A stretch of DNA of 64,000 nucleotides, from positions 10,446,724 through 10,510,723 of the forward strand of contig OY740776.1 of NCBI GenBank assembly GCA_963513935.1, written 5' to 3'. The translations under genes were made by a program, and so were the position numbers. Shown piece after piece: positions 1-9,920 of this stretch. How positions within the stretch are numbered: the stretch's first letter is position 1; each line of letters starts with the position of its first letter. The DNA is from Aphrophora alni. Its lineage: Eukaryota > Arthropoda > Insecta > Hemiptera > Aphrophoridae. A model generated the notes under the pieces. It saw nothing but the letters and a program-made list of their open reading frames with translations. It did not search any database and was not told where the DNA came from.

Positions 1-184
1 AACACTTACATACCAAAAAATACTACTTGAACAAAAACAACATTTTTAAAAAATTTTATAAACTGAATTTAACTTTTAAATTAATGAATGAAACAATTCT
101 TTTATATCAGAAAAATAAAACTATTACTGATCTTAAAATACATAACATAACATACATTTATACATTTTAACATAATACATAACT
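1..184 (-). other. 3' untranslated part of the Ty3/gypsy element
   Basis: This AT-rich stretch lies downstream of the gag-pol stop codon on the element's strand. I see no convincing polypurine tract and no sequence matching the LTR region near 4636, so the 3' LTR should lie left of the window. Confidence 0.5.
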
Positions 185-3100
185 CTACTGTGACAAATGA
201 TTACAATATTTATTTACAGGTTTCCTTTCCCTCATAGGATATCTCCGAGTAACAATTGGAGAATTAACAATTGGTGTTAATGACTTCCTATCTACACTAG
301 GCCTACCGTCATTTCCTCCCCTCTCATCCCTGTTAGGACTGGGAGTCTGACAGACAGCTGATCCTTGTTGATCTGTATTGTCAATTTTTAAAGTATGACC
401 TACTGTCTCTTGTGAGACTGGTAATACTGGTTCAACAGGTTTTTCATTTATTTCTGAATTTAAACCTATCAGCTGATCAATATGTCTTTTCCATATTATG
501 CCTGACATTAATTTAACTAAGTAAGACACGTTAGACAGTTGTTTAATTACTGTACCCTGGATCCATTTATTTTTAGTTCTGTAATCTCTTATCATTACTG
601 TTTGATTTGGAAATAAATTTCTAGTTTTCGTACCACCAGCATATTCTACTTGTTTCTTTTGATTTTTACGTACTAATTCTGGAAAATTTGGTCTTAATAA
701 ATCTAATCTAGTCCTTAATTGCCTGTTAAACATTAGTTTAGCAGGTGACTCATTTGTTGTTAAATGGATCGAGTTACGGTAATTCAACAAAAACTGATTT
801 ATGGCTAAATCAAAGTCAATATTTTCCTTTAATGCAATTTTTAACCTATTCTTTACATGTTTTACAGCGTTTTCAGCTAAACCGTTAGTTTGAGGATGAT
901 ACGGTGAAATTAATGTGTGTTGTATTCCATTATTAGTTAAAAACCTTTTAAAATCATTAGATGTAAAAGGGGGACCATTATCTGAGCAAATATGTTCTAC
1001 GATACCAAATCTTGCAAATAAATCTCTTAAATGTTTAATTGTTTGGTTAGCACTTGTATTATTAACTTCTAAAACTTCTAACCATTTACTGAAAGCATCT
1101 ACTACAACTAAATACATTTTGTTTTTAATTGGCCCTAAGAAATCTAGGTGAATGCGTTGCCAAGGTTTTTGTGGATAACTCCATACATGGAGTTCACTCT
1201 TAGGCGGATTTTGCCTTACTAAAATACATGATTCACAACTATTTGCTAAACTTTCTATATCTTGATCTAAACCAGGCCACCAAAAATACGACCTAGCTAA
1301 AGATTTCATCTTTACAATTCCTAGATGTCCTACGTGTAGTTCATTTAATACATACAATCTTAATGACTTAGGAATAATTACTCTATGACCCCATAACAGA
1401 ATATCCCCTTCTACTGACAATTCATCTTTTCTACGGACAAAATCATTTATATCTACTTTACATTTATTTAACATATCTGTAGACCAACCGTATTTTAAAA
1501 CATTTAAAATTACCTTCAATATTGAATCTTTTTTTGTTTCTTCTCTAACATCTTTAAAATTTATAGGTATATTATCTTCAACTATATTTTGAAGATAAGT
1601 ACCAATTACATCATTTTCATTTTCTTGGGTACTTAATTCTAAAGGTTCAGAAATAGGCAACCTAGATAAACCATCAGCATTTCCATGATCTTGTGATCTT
1701 ACATAACAAATATTAAAATTATATGCTGATAAGAAAAGAGCATATCTTTGTAGTCTACTGGCAGCCATAAGAGGTAAACCTCTCTTTGGTCCAAAAATGC
1801 TCAGCAACGGCTTATGGTCGGTTTTTAAAGTAAAATGTCTTCCCCATAAATACTGATTTAATTTTTTAATACCCCAAACAATAGCTAATGCTTCTTTATC
1901 AACTTGGGAATAATTAGTTTCAGCTTTACTAAGTGTCCTTGACACATACGCAATTGGACGTTCTATTCCTTCAGGTTGTAACTGAGATAAAACACAACCA
2001 ATACCATAAGCTGATGCATCACATGCTAGTGTAAGATTCAATTCCGGATTATAATGCGCTAATACTTTTGGTGATACTAATACATCCTTAATTTGCTTAA
2101 AAGCTATCATTTCCTTATTACCAAATTTAAATTCTACTTCATCTTTTAGTAAATTATACAAAGGATACAATATATTAGTTATGTTTTTTACAAATCTTGC
2201 ATAATAATTGACCAAACCAAGAAAACCCTTTAATTGTGATACATTTTCCGGAATTGGAGCTTGCACTATTGCCTTTATTTTACTTTCGGCTTTATGCAAC
2301 CCATGTTTATCAATTACATAACCTAAATATTCTACACTTGGTTTAAAGAATTCACATTTATTTCTTTCAATGGTTAATCCATTTTCTTTTAACCTACCTA
2401 ACACTTGTCTAAGCCTATCATAATGTTGCTTTGTGTCACATCCAGTAATTAAAATATCGTCTAAAAATACTATTACCCCTTCTATACCTAATAATATTTT
2501 TTCAATTATTTTCTGAAAAATGCCAGGGGCTGACGAAATTCCATAAGGAATTCTATTATATGCAAACAATCCCTTATGTGTACTGATGGTTACTAATTCT
2601 TTTGACTCATCGCTTAACTCTATTTGTTGATAAGCTTGTCTTAAATCTAATTTAGTAAAAGATTCCCCTTTATGTAAACTGGAAAATAATTCTTCAATTC
2701 TAGGTAAAGGATATTTTTCTACCCTTAAAGATGGATTTAATGTGACCTTATAATCCCCACAAATTCTTAGTTGTCCATTTTTCTTTAATATAGGAACTAT
2801 TGGAGTTCCCCAATCTGAATTTTTAATTGGACATAAAATATTTTCAGACACTAGGCGATTTAACTCTGCCTCTACCTTAGGCTTCATAGCAAAAGGAATA
2901 GGTCTAGGTTTACAATATTTAGGAGTAACATTTTCTTTTAATTCTAGCTTGATTTTTGATTTATTATATAACCCTATTTTATCGTTCATAACTTCTGGAA
3001 ATTCCTTACATAAAGAATTAATTAATTCTAACCTGTTAGTATTATTTTCACATTCAACATATTTCAATGGAATTTTTATTTCTACTTGCAACTCTTTTAG

Positions 3101-4390
3101 CCAATCTCTACCCATGAGTGTTGGACCTCCTTTTTTAATTACATACAAATTTAATTTTTTATTTACACCCTTATAATTGACATTAACTTTTATCATACCA
3201 AGTGGAATTATTGGTGTTTTCGTGTAAGAATGTAACCTTAACCTAGTTGCTTCTAGTGTAACATTTCTAAAATTGTTTTGATAGCAAACATCTGACATAA
3301 CTGTTACTGGTGACCCTGTATCAAGTTCCATGACCACCGCTCTATTGTTTATATTAACCTTTACTCTAACAGGTTCACAAATTTGAAATTTAGAATTATT
3401 ATATAAAATCTCTACTGAATCGAAATCATTATTAATGTTACTTACATCTCTATTAAATGAATTGTATTTTGATCCATTCTCATTATTTTCAAAAGTAGAA
3501 GTTTCAACATAATTGTGAGCATTAGGCCTGAATTTATTATTTTTATTATAAGTTTGTTTATATCTGCCCGAAATATCTGACTTAAAGGCTTTCCTAAAAT
3601 TATTAGAATTTTGGTTTGTACTTACAGCATTTCTGCACACAGATTTTAAATGACCTTGTTTACCACATACAAAACATTTGAAACTTTTAAATTTACAAAC
3701 ACTGACATAATGACCCATTTTTCCACAACACGAACACTTCACAAAACTCTCTTCTTTCTCTCCCCTTTTTCGATTGAAAGGTTGATGATTGTACCTGGTT
3801 CCTTTCGCCATACGGTGTAGTCCTTTGTGAAAATTTCCTGTGTTGTTTCCTGTTGAGAAGGTTAGGGCGTTGTTTTCTGCTGCTTCCTGCGATGTAGCTA
3901 TGTGAACAGCTTTATCGAAAGTCAATTTCGATTCTCCCAGAAGTCGTTGTTTAATCGTTTCACTTCGTAGGCCGCTTACTAGACGATCCCTTAAATAATC
4001 AGTCAAATTTTCTTTGAACTCACAATGGGTAGACAGTTTTTTTAATTGAGCCACATATTCCGCGATATTTTCTTGTTCTAATTGGTTTCGTAAACTAAAT
4101 TTATATCTTTCTGCAATAAAAGATGGACGCGGATATAACTGTTCCTGTAGTAATTTCACTATTTCATCGTATGTTTTAGATGCCGGTTTTTCCGGTATAC
4201 ACAAATCTCTCAATAAATTATAAGTTTTTACACCAATCACAGTTAATAAAGTACTTACTTTCTTTTTTTCATCAATGTCGTTGCATTGAATAAACAATTC
4301 GAACCGTTCAATGTACGATTGCCAACTTTCTTCTGCACTGTTAAAATCGACCATGCGACCGACCGTCGCCATTTTGTTTTCCAAAACCAA
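185..4390 (-). CDS. Ty3/gypsy LTR retrotransposon gag-pol polyprotein, intact
   Basis: One uninterrupted 1401-codon frame carries a full gag-pol. The gag/capsid-like part is residues 1-200. Two CCHC zinc knuckles follow (C219, C222, H227, C232 and C239, C242, H247, C252). The aspartic protease motif LDTGS is at 356-360. Reverse transcriptase spans about 490-700, with LDLRQAY at 581 and catalytic FLDD at 642-645. RNase H spans about 785-910, with D791 and TDHKPL at 857-862. The integrase has a zinc-binding H1019/H1022/C1052/C1055 set and a D1083, D1137, E1173 triad with 35 residues between the last two. A short post-integrase chromatin-facing region ends in a basic tail. No env frame follows. 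Gag and pol share one frame with no frameshift, as in K02A2.6-like gypsy elements. The first Met is used; Met7 is also possible. All catalytic residues are present, so the element looks young. It replicates by reverse transcription in cytoplasmic particles and integrates in the nucleus. Confidence 0.96.
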   Translation of the reverse strand: MVLENKMATVGRMVDFNSAEESWQSYIERFELFIQCNDIDEKKKVSTLLTVIGVKTYNLLRDLCIPEKPASKTYDEIVKLLQEQLYPRPSFIAERYKFSLRNQLEQENIAEYVAQLKKLSTHCEFKENLTDYLRDRLVSGLRSETIKQRLLGESKLTFDKAVHIATSQEAAENNALTFSTGNNTGNFHKGLHRMAKGTRYNHQPFNRKRGEKEESFVKCSCCGKMGHYVSVCKFKSFKCFVCGKQGHLKSVCRNAVSTNQNSNNFRKAFKSDISGRYKQTYNKNNKFRPNAHNYVETSTFENNENGSKYNSFNRDVSNINNDFDSVEILYNNSKFQICEPVRVKVNINNRAVVMELDTGSPVTVMSDVCYQNNFRNVTLEATRLRLHSYTKTPIIPLGMIKVNVNYKGVNKKLNLYVIKKGGPTLMGRDWLKELQVEIKIPLKYVECENNTNRLELINSLCKEFPEVMNDKIGLYNKSKIKLELKENVTPKYCKPRPIPFAMKPKVEAELNRLVSENILCPIKNSDWGTPIVPILKKNGQLRICGDYKVTLNPSLRVEKYPLPRIEELFSSLHKGESFTKLDLRQAYQQIELSDESKELVTISTHKGLFAYNRIPYGISSAPGIFQKIIEKILLGIEGVIVFLDDILITGCDTKQHYDRLRQVLGRLKENGLTIERNKCEFFKPSVEYLGYVIDKHGLHKAESKIKAIVQAPIPENVSQLKGFLGLVNYYARFVKNITNILYPLYNLLKDEVEFKFGNKEMIAFKQIKDVLVSPKVLAHYNPELNLTLACDASAYGIGCVLSQLQPEGIERPIAYVSRTLSKAETNYSQVDKEALAIVWGIKKLNQYLWGRHFTLKTDHKPLLSIFGPKRGLPLMAASRLQRYALFLSAYNFNICYVRSQDHGNADGLSRLPISEPLELSTQENENDVIGTYLQNIVEDNIPINFKDVREETKKDSILKVILNVLKYGWSTDMLNKCKVDINDFVRRKDELSVEGDILLWGHRVIIPKSLRLYVLNELHVGHLGIVKMKSLARSYFWWPGLDQDIESLANSCESCILVRQNPPKSELHVWSYPQKPWQRIHLDFLGPIKNKMYLVVVDAFSKWLEVLEVNNTSANQTIKHLRDLFARFGIVEHICSDNGPPFTSNDFKRFLTNNGIQHTLISPYHPQTNGLAENAVKHVKNRLKIALKENIDFDLAINQFLLNYRNSIHLTTNESPAKLMFNRQLRTRLDLLRPNFPELVRKNQKKQVEYAGGTKTRNLFPNQTVMIRDYRTKNKWIQGTVIKQLSNVSYLVKLMSGIIWKRHIDQLIGLNSEINEKPVEPVLPVSQETVGHTLKIDNTDQQGSAVCQTPSPNRDERGGNDGRPSVDRKSLTPIVNSPIVTRRYPMRERKPVNKYCNHLSQ

Positions 4391-4624
4391 GCACGTTCAC
4401 TAAACAATGTATGCCTTTCCACACACGTATGTACTTTTTAAAATATGTGTAACGCCTTCCCGTATACACTCTCGATATTTAACAATTTTTGTGTTACGCC
4501 TTACCGTACACAACTCTAAAGTAGTTAATAAAGTTTTCTAAACACTTTACTGAACACATGTGGTTTGTCGTTACAAACTCTATATTTTCTGGCTTTACAC
4601 ACTGCCGTTAAGTTACTTTTAATC
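4391..4624 (-). other. Ty3/gypsy 5' leader between primer-binding site and gag
   Basis: About 235 bp of untranslated leader of the element, presumably containing packaging signals. No frame is seen. It includes two related segments built around GTGTAACGCCTT-type words on the plus strand. Confidence 0.5.
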
Positions 4625-4634
4625 CTCGTCGCCA
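4625..4634 (-). promoter_or_regulatory. Primer-binding site, tRNA-Ser type
   Basis: Read on the minus strand this is TGGCGACGAG, complementary to the 3' end (including CCA) of a eukaryotic tRNA-Ser whose acceptor stem begins GACGAG. It lies about 235 bp upstream of the gag start and one base from a TATTACA sequence that fits an LTR 3' end, as expected for priming of minus-strand DNA synthesis. The tRNA match is from general knowledge of tRNA-Ser and was not searched. Confidence 0.7.
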
Positions 4635-4635
4635 C

Positions 4636-4990
4636 TGTAATATATTGAGGGTACATTTTGTACTCGCAACATACTAATTAAAAAACTGGGGTGTAGAAAT
4701 AATTACACTAGATTGAAATTAAAACATGGTCTAATCATCTTGCTGGCTGGGAACAGAGTAGGACGCTTAATATGGTATGTTCAGGGATGTTGCTTTGTGA
4801 GGGTGGGGGTTAGGAATAGACCAATCATTTATTTGATATATCTTTGTTACATATCCTCTACCTGTACAGACTAGATAACAAAATACTACTTTCAACTTGA
4901 CTCAAGGTCAATGTGCATTCAATACATTCCAGAATGAATGTTATTTTCAGAGTCCTGAGTTTAGAAGGATTAAACACAATGCGTATTTTA
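4636..4990 (-). repeat. 5' LTR of the Ty3/gypsy element (outer edge not determined)
   Basis: The inner edge is set by the primer-binding site: on the minus strand the LTR would end in ...TATTACA at 4636-4638. A minus-strand AATAAA (4829-4834) could serve as a polyadenylation signal. The outer boundary is a guess, because the matching 3' LTR is outside the window and I cannot see a target-site duplication. Confidence 0.35.
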
Positions 4991-5401
4991 TATTTTTAAG
5001 GATATCGACGTAGACAATTTGTTTATTATAATCCTAATCAAGTTCCTGGAAATTTTCTGTCGCATTTAAAATATTAAACTAAATTTGACGTTAAATATTT
5101 AATATATTAAATGTAGTCGTTAATAAGACAGCGAAGTCTCTTCGTTAAAAAGACAGCAAAGTAGAATCTCAACTATTTAGGACTTCTTATAACCAAACTG
5201 CCAAGGAGATAAGAAGTTGAGATAAGGAAATTATGATTTTATCTCAAAGCAAAGGAGGGAAACCCATTTTACTGGTCCACTATACGAAGTAAAAAATGTC
5301 GACCATGGTTTCTTCACTGCTCACGTTTTATGGCCTCAAACACAGAAAAAGCTATTTACGACATCCCGTTCGTCTTGTAAGCACGTAGCGATCAAGAAAA
5401 T

Positions 5402-6267
5402 GAAGATAGGAACATCAAATTTGATAGTGTGCTCATGTAAAACCTTATTGAAATTCCAAGAAGATAGGAACATCAAATTTGATAGTGTGCTCATGTAAAA
5501 CTTTATTGAAATTCCAAGAAGATAGGAACATCAAATTTGATAGCGTGCTCATGTAAAACCTTATTGAAATTCCAAGAATATAGGAACGTCAAATTTGAAA
5601 GCGTGCTCATGTAAAACCTTATTGAAATACCAAGAAGATAGGAACATCAAGTTTGATAGTGTGCTCATGTAAAACCTTATTGAAATTCCAAGAAGATAGG
5701 AACATCAAGTTTGATAGTGTGCTCATGTAAAACCTTATTGAAATTCCAAGAAGATAGGAACATCAAGTTTGATAGTGTGCTCATGTAAAACCTTATTGAA
5801 ATACCAAGAAGATAGGAACATCAAGTTTGATAGTGTGCTCATGTAAAACCTTATTGAAATTCCAAGAAGATAGGAACATCAAATTTGATAGTGTGCTCAT
5901 GTAAAACCTTATTGAAATTCCAAGAAGATAGGAACATCAAATTTGATAGCGTGCTCATGTAAAACCTTATTGAAATTCCAAGAAGATAGGAACATCAAGT
6001 TTGATAGTGTACTCATGTAAAACTTTATTGAAATTCCAAGAAGATAGGAACATCAAATTTGATGATGTGCTCATATAAAACCTTATTGAAATTCCAAGAA
6101 GATACAAACATCAAATTTGATAGCGTGCTCATGTAAAACCTTATTGAAATACCAAGAAGATAGGAACATCAAATTTGATAGCGTGCTCATGTAAAACCTT
6201 ATAGAAATTCCAAGAAGATAGGAACTTCAAATTTGATAATGTGCTCATGTAAAACCTTATTGAAATT
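5402..6267. repeat. 58-bp minisatellite, about 15 copies
   Basis: A 58-bp unit recurs in direct tandem at a constant phase (for example at 5402, 5460, 5518). Units differ by single substitutions. Each contains the 12-base palindrome ATCAAATTTGAT or a one-base variant and the constant block GTGCTCATGTAAAAC. No reading frame is conserved, so it is non-coding satellite DNA. The array ends in an A-rich stretch near 6267. Confidence 0.95.
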
Positions 6268-7160
6268 AAAAAAAAAACAATTATAAATGTCAAAATGGAG
6301 GTATTTATAATAGAATTATATAAATAATAAAGAGTATAGTAGAATTATAATTATCCCGACAAATATGGTGGACGTTGATTTCGTAAACTTATTAATTTAT
6401 GTTCAGATTCGTAAAACATTTTGACGTTTCGTTTTAGATCTACTGAAACAGTTACTTTCCACTTATTCTGTAGCCTGTCGTACGCATTATATCGGCTATA
6501 AAAATTAAGATAGTAACATGAAATTTGATAAATGGGACTATAAGTGTGCATACAGAATCCTATTTCAGGAAACTGAAATTTACAATATCAAATCAGAGGC
6601 CATTTTAAACATGTGTCCATATCTTCTGCAATATTCAACTTATAACACAAACAATTAGATACCGTTTTGCAAATGTAAATTCTGCATTTAACGGTGCCAT
6701 CCACACTTGTCTAAGGTTATAAATAGGAAGGTTACAGTCAAAAATGTAATTTGGAATCCTCACCGCCTAAGAAAATGTGGATATCGTAGAGTTACGAGTC
6801 CAGTAGGGATAAATCATCAAACGAGCGTAGCGATGCGAGGTTTCTTTACATTTGTACATCTAGGAGAACCGCCAGGGCCCAAACAAACTGATCCGAACAA
6901 AGCGAGTAGAAACTTGTAAATATACACATCTACGAGGGCGTTAAGACCTTCACCAATTTTGGAATTCAGGGAGCTCAAAACAGATTTCTCTGGAAAATGC
7001 TCGATATCAATTTTAAAGTAAAGAATCGTCTATGAAAATTACAACAAAAAAAACCGTTTAACGTATCGTAAAACTTAATTTCAAAAAGAAAATAAACACA
7101 ATGAGTTTACAGTATAACAAACACACAGAACACAATTCTCATAAAAAAAAATACGCCTAA
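6268..7160. other. Gene-free interval with a GC-richer patch at about 6735-6920
   Basis: Mostly AT-rich. The frames here (6351-6551 minus, 6707-6919 plus) are short and look like chance. The patch at 6820-6915 carries AGCGTAGCGA- and AAAGCGAGTAG-type words. Related AAGCGAGTGG words occur near 27808 and 56310, so this is probably a decayed dispersed repeat. Confidence 0.4.
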
Positions 7161-7205
7161 GTATCAGACACGTTTCAACGACAAGGTCGTCCTTTTCAGT
7201 GATAC
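7161..7205 (-). ncRNA. Hammerhead-ribozyme-like motif, family 1, copy a
   Basis: On the minus strand: stem I GUAUCA pairs perfectly with a downstream UGAUAC (6 bp). Next comes the core CUGAAAA (consensus CUGANGA, so G8 is changed to A), then stem II GACGAC/GUCGUU with a CUU loop, then GAAA. Stem III is tiny (CGUG), followed by UC at the expected cleavage site. One extra base separates the core from stem II. The layout is a type I hammerhead. The G8 change makes activity doubtful. Confidence 0.5.
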
Positions 7206-7315
7206 ACCAGCTACACCAACCAAACCACAACTGAATCTAACGTTGCACCGAAGCCCATATTTAAACAAACTGAAGGGGGCGTGGCTTATTCTTTTACACT
7301 GCCAAGGCGATAGTA

Positions 7316-7344
7316 CGCGCCACGTGTCAATTTTTTGTGGCGCG
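7316..7344. repeat. 8-bp perfect GC-rich inverted repeat
   Basis: CGCGCCAC (7316-7323) and GTGGCGCG (7337-7344) form a hairpin with a 13-nt loop in otherwise AT-rich DNA. A direct GCGATAGTA lies at each side (7307-7315, 7342-7350). Function unknown. Confidence 0.6.
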
Positions 7345-8020
7345 ATAGTATTTAAAATAAGCACAAAAAGCTCAACATTTAATATGGATATGGCACTCAA
7401 GTCAACAGAGCTGAACCTGCTAAGCTCAACATTTAATATAACACAATAAGTTTATATAATGAACGAAGCAACCTAAATTTAAATACATATAATTTCCCCC
7501 GAATATTTGTTTTACACAAGTTTAATAAGAATGTATCTCATAAAAGTAATGCTAAGAGAGAATTTCAGTAGGAAACGAAACAACGTTCCTTTTTTTTTCT
7601 TACCTTTTCAACATCTCACGTTCAGACATTTCTTACAGTTCCCTTTTGAATTCCTTCGCTATAACAACTCCTTAAGAACGTTATTTCTATGCAGAAAGCG
7701 ACTTTCATTAAGGGGGTTATTTAAAGAAATTCCGTAAATAATCCTACAGTGTGTGAAATTTAGTTTCACTTGGTGACTTAAACATTACGTGTAAAATGCT
7801 TACACGTGTTAAAAAACTTGTTTATATATTCAATACGGGTTGAATATTGGTGAATCAATAACAAAAAAAAAAAAAAAAAAATGTCAATATTTTTTAACTA
7901 CGGTTAGAAAGTAAAATATGTAAATTATTTGAATTATAAATAAATAAATTTAAAATCTCTAAGGCTTTATTTTATTTATAGTTTGTTGTTTTTTAAGAAG
8001 TGCCTCAATACCATCCTATG

Positions 8021-8021
<1 letters not shown>

Positions 8022-8053
<32 letters not shown>
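8022..8053. repeat. (TA)n microsatellite
   Basis: A run of TA dinucleotides immediately abuts the left end of the MITE arm at 8054 and supplies the TA target. Confidence 0.9.
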
Positions 8054-8055
<2 letters not shown>

Positions 8056-8339
8056 ATGTGTCCATAAAGTACCACCCCCCCTCTTATGTTTTTTATTAAT
8101 GGTAATAGACAGATTTGCTTTATGGAAAGTTTAGATAACCAAAGGAGGAGTTTTTGAAGTATCAAAATTTTCAACCCTTACCCCCAAAATGGGGTAGTTT
8201 GGGGGTAAGTCAAGAATTTGAAATAGCAACCCCTATTGAGTGATACTTCATTTTAAAGGTATTTTCAAAATAAGAATAATGGCGCAAACCAGAGGTCTCT
8301 AAGTTCATCCTGCCCAACATAGAGACCAATCGAATTGCA
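8054..8339. mobile_element. Single inverted-repeat arm of the MITE family seen complete at 13636-14410
   Basis: Starting with CCATGTGTCCATAAAGT after a TA, about 285 bp match the left arm at 13636-13920 closely, up to a CCAATCGAATTG word. The second arm is missing and the sequence passes into unrelated DNA containing a tRNA-like SINE. At 8560-8576 lies ACTTTTTGGACACCCTG followed by TA. This could be the opposite terminal repeat of a related element, giving a chimeric TA-flanked element of 8054-8576. Confidence 0.8.
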
Positions 8340-8390
8340 GCAATTAAACGTAAAGTCAAGTGAGAAGTCTACGCCCTGTGCTGGGAAGCG

Positions 8391-8510
8391 ACTAGGATAG
8401 CTCAGTTGTTAGAGCATTGGCGCGTAAAGCCAAAGGTCCTGGGTTCGATTCCCTGTCTAGATCGTATATTTTTCAATTGAAATATTATTCTATATTGATA
8501 TACTAGTTGG
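8391..8510 (+). mobile_element. tRNA-derived SINE, family 1
   Basis: A tRNA-like head has box A TAGCTCAGTTG (8398-8408) and a perfect box B GGTTCGATTCC (8442-8452). Its anticodon stem is a perfect TTGGC/GCCAA with a 7-nt loop GCGTAAA, which would read GUA, but position 33 is C instead of U. The acceptor stem does not pair well, so this is a SINE head and not a functional tRNA gene. The roughly 50 bp after box B also occur at 20963-21015, confirming a dispersed tRNA-derived repeat. RNA polymerase III transcription is expected from the boxes. Confidence 0.75.
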
Positions 8511-8717
8511 TCTAAGCATACATTAAAAAATTTCTCCGTCTTCCTCGTAGGCCGTTCTAACTTTTTGGACACCCTGTATAGATCTCTTTAAGAAGAACAC
8601 TTATTTCTAAATTTGTTGTTTAATTAATAACTGTGTAAGGAAGCTTATTTATTTTTACTAATCAGTAGCAGTAAAACATAATAAGAGGACACTGCTCAAC
8701 TTGTTCTTTTGTTCCAG

Positions 8718-9284
8718 CACCGCACATCTTTCTCCAAATTCAACGCTTGTCACGATCCTCCGATCTTCGCCAACATCGCCCCGACTTATCGGAGCTTACT
8801 CAGACCTCGACAAAACTCCGTCTTCGTAGGTAGCTCCAACACGATGCTCGCCATCCACATGAACCCGCCAAGAAAAACAAAATCAGCCGTCGACATCCAA
8901 TCGTTGGTTAAGAACGAGCCGAGACCATCATTGACCAGTAAATCCATGCTGCCGATGACCCTCGTCGCGGAGCGTCGACTTTCGACCACACCGCTCTCAA
9001 AAGAAAGACGGCCGTCTTGCAGTACAGGGTTTTTGTCGCCACGACCTTTCGATAACAGGAGACCATCTGCGAGCAGTGAATTTATGGCTAAAGATCGTCT
9101 ATCTTGTAATGATTACTTATCACCGCTGCCGGGTATAGGTCGCAGAACGTCATCAACAGGTGAGTACTTGACATTATCCATGGCGTCGAAGGAGCATAGA
9201 AGGCCGTCTTTCAACAATGTCATCGCTCAAGTGACGTCAGAAAGAAGGCCGTCGTCGAGTATGTTGAGGATAAGTAATGTTTAG
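8718..9284 (+). CDS. Terminal coding exon of an unidentified host gene, Ser/Arg-rich C-terminus
   Basis: The frame runs 188 codons from a splice acceptor (a TTTTGTTCCAG tract ending at 8717) to TAG at 9282-9284. No ATG is needed at its start, so it is the last coding exon, phase 0, of a gene whose other exons were not found here. GC content is clearly higher than the flanks and codon use looks genuinely coding. The protein segment is hydrophilic, with no membrane helix or recognisable fold. It carries six Arg-Arg-x-Ser sites (such as ERRPS, NRRPS, GRRTS, HRRPS) plus two shorter variants, roughly regularly spaced. These match the protein kinase A consensus, so a phosphorylated, disordered tail is plausible. 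I do not recognise the family. AT-rich sequence after the stop is the likely 3' UTR. Confidence 0.75.
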   Translation, partial: HRTSFSKFNACHDPPIFANIAPTYRSLLRPRQNSVFVGSSNTMLAIHMNPPRKTKSAVDIQSLVKNEPRPSLTSKSMLPMTLVAERRLSTTPLSKERRPSCSTGFLSPRPFDNRRPSASSEFMAKDRLSCNDYLSPLPGIGRRTSSTGEYLTLSMASKEHRRPSFNNVIAQVTSERRPSSSMLRISNV

Positions 9285-9600
9285 ATTTAAATCTATGTTA
9301 ATCCAAAATGTGTAACTTGTTTGGCTTCAACGAAACGATATCTATAATATACAATAGAACGATGTAAAGTATCAAACTATGTTCGTATAAATTATTATCA
9401 TTTAAAAACAAATGTAATTCATTCATTTGTCACCAATGATTTAATTTTTTTTGCGTATTACAGATTTAAAATGTAAATCTATTTTGAATAACCGACTTTT
9501 AAACGGAAAATTTTAATAATCTCATGTGAAATTTTATTATTACAATTTATTTAATTCTACTTTACGGGTGTTTAAAAATTAAACTAGCTTCTCTCAACCC
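9285..9600 (+). other. Probable 3' UTR of the 8718-9284 exon
   Basis: AT-rich and without frames. I see no canonical AATAAA close to the stop, so the polyadenylation site is not assigned. Confidence 0.35.
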
Positions 9601-9685
9601 CCCCCCTTCAATTTCAGTTATAACGGTTATCCAACATTTTCAATGAACATTTGCCGTCATTTGTGTATATACAAACTAATTAATG

Positions 9686-9725
9686 CACGACGTTTCGAGA
9701 GTATAAATCCACTCCCGTTATCAAG
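9686..9725 (-). ncRNA. Hammerhead-like motif, family 4, copy a
   Basis: On the minus strand a UUGAUAA core, one extra C, stem II GGGAGU/ACUCUC and GAAAC. C3 and G8 of the hammerhead core are replaced by U and A, which could still pair with each other. The following ACGU is palindromic. Stem I is not convincing. Confidence 0.35.
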
Positions 9726-9790
9726 TAGTAATCATAAAATATGAATATAGTAAGTAACTAATAATTTTTTCTCATGTTTTATGTTTATCA

Positions 9791-9833
9791 CATGTTGACG
9801 GGGGGTTGATTTATATTATTGAAACGTCGTGTA
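9791..9833 (+). ncRNA. Hammerhead-like motif, family 4, copy b (decayed)
   Basis: Inverted partner of the 9686-9725 motif, with a UGUUGAC core variant, a weakened stem II and an intact GAAACGUCGUG. Probably inactive. Confidence 0.3.
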
Positions 9834-9920
9834 TTGGTTACATATACACGCATTATTGAGAATGTCCGATTAAATCCGATACATTAAAATGTTGGATAAC
9901 AGTTATATTTAAAGCTATTA

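Larger units (their letters stand above)
9620..9906. mobile_element. Foldback element with hammerhead-like arms (family 4, first pair)
   Basis: The ends form an inverted repeat of 21 bp with one mismatch: ATAACGGTTATCCAACATTT at 9620 matches, in reverse complement, AAATGTTGGATAACAGTTAT ending at 9906. The two arms (about 110 bp each) are inverted copies. Each holds a motif of the form TGATAACGGGAGT ... ACTCTCGAAACG. The minus-strand copy is at 9686-9725 and the plus-strand copy at 9791-9833. The middle is AT-rich and has no frame, so the element is non-autonomous. Confidence 0.7.

Noticed and set aside
1..40. Possible 3' LTR match: AAAATACTACTT occurs both near position 18 and near 4880
   Set aside because: The match is 12 bases and the flanks diverge at once, so it can be chance in AT-rich DNA.
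915..3176. Plus-strand frames inside the retrotransposon
   Set aside because: They are antisense shadows of gag-pol.
5402..6267. CRISPR-like array
   Set aside because: Repeats are contiguous 58-bp units with no unique spacers, in a eukaryotic sequence. It is a minisatellite.
6351..7737. Short frames at 6351-6551, 6707-6919, 7164-7449 and 7507-7737
   Set aside because: No homology, splice signals or composition bias supports them, and some overlap the hammerhead-like motif.
8391..8463. Functional tRNA-Tyr gene
   Set aside because: Boxes A and B and the anticodon stem are good, but U33 is C, the acceptor stem does not pair, and the downstream sequence is shared with a second copy, as expected for a SINE.
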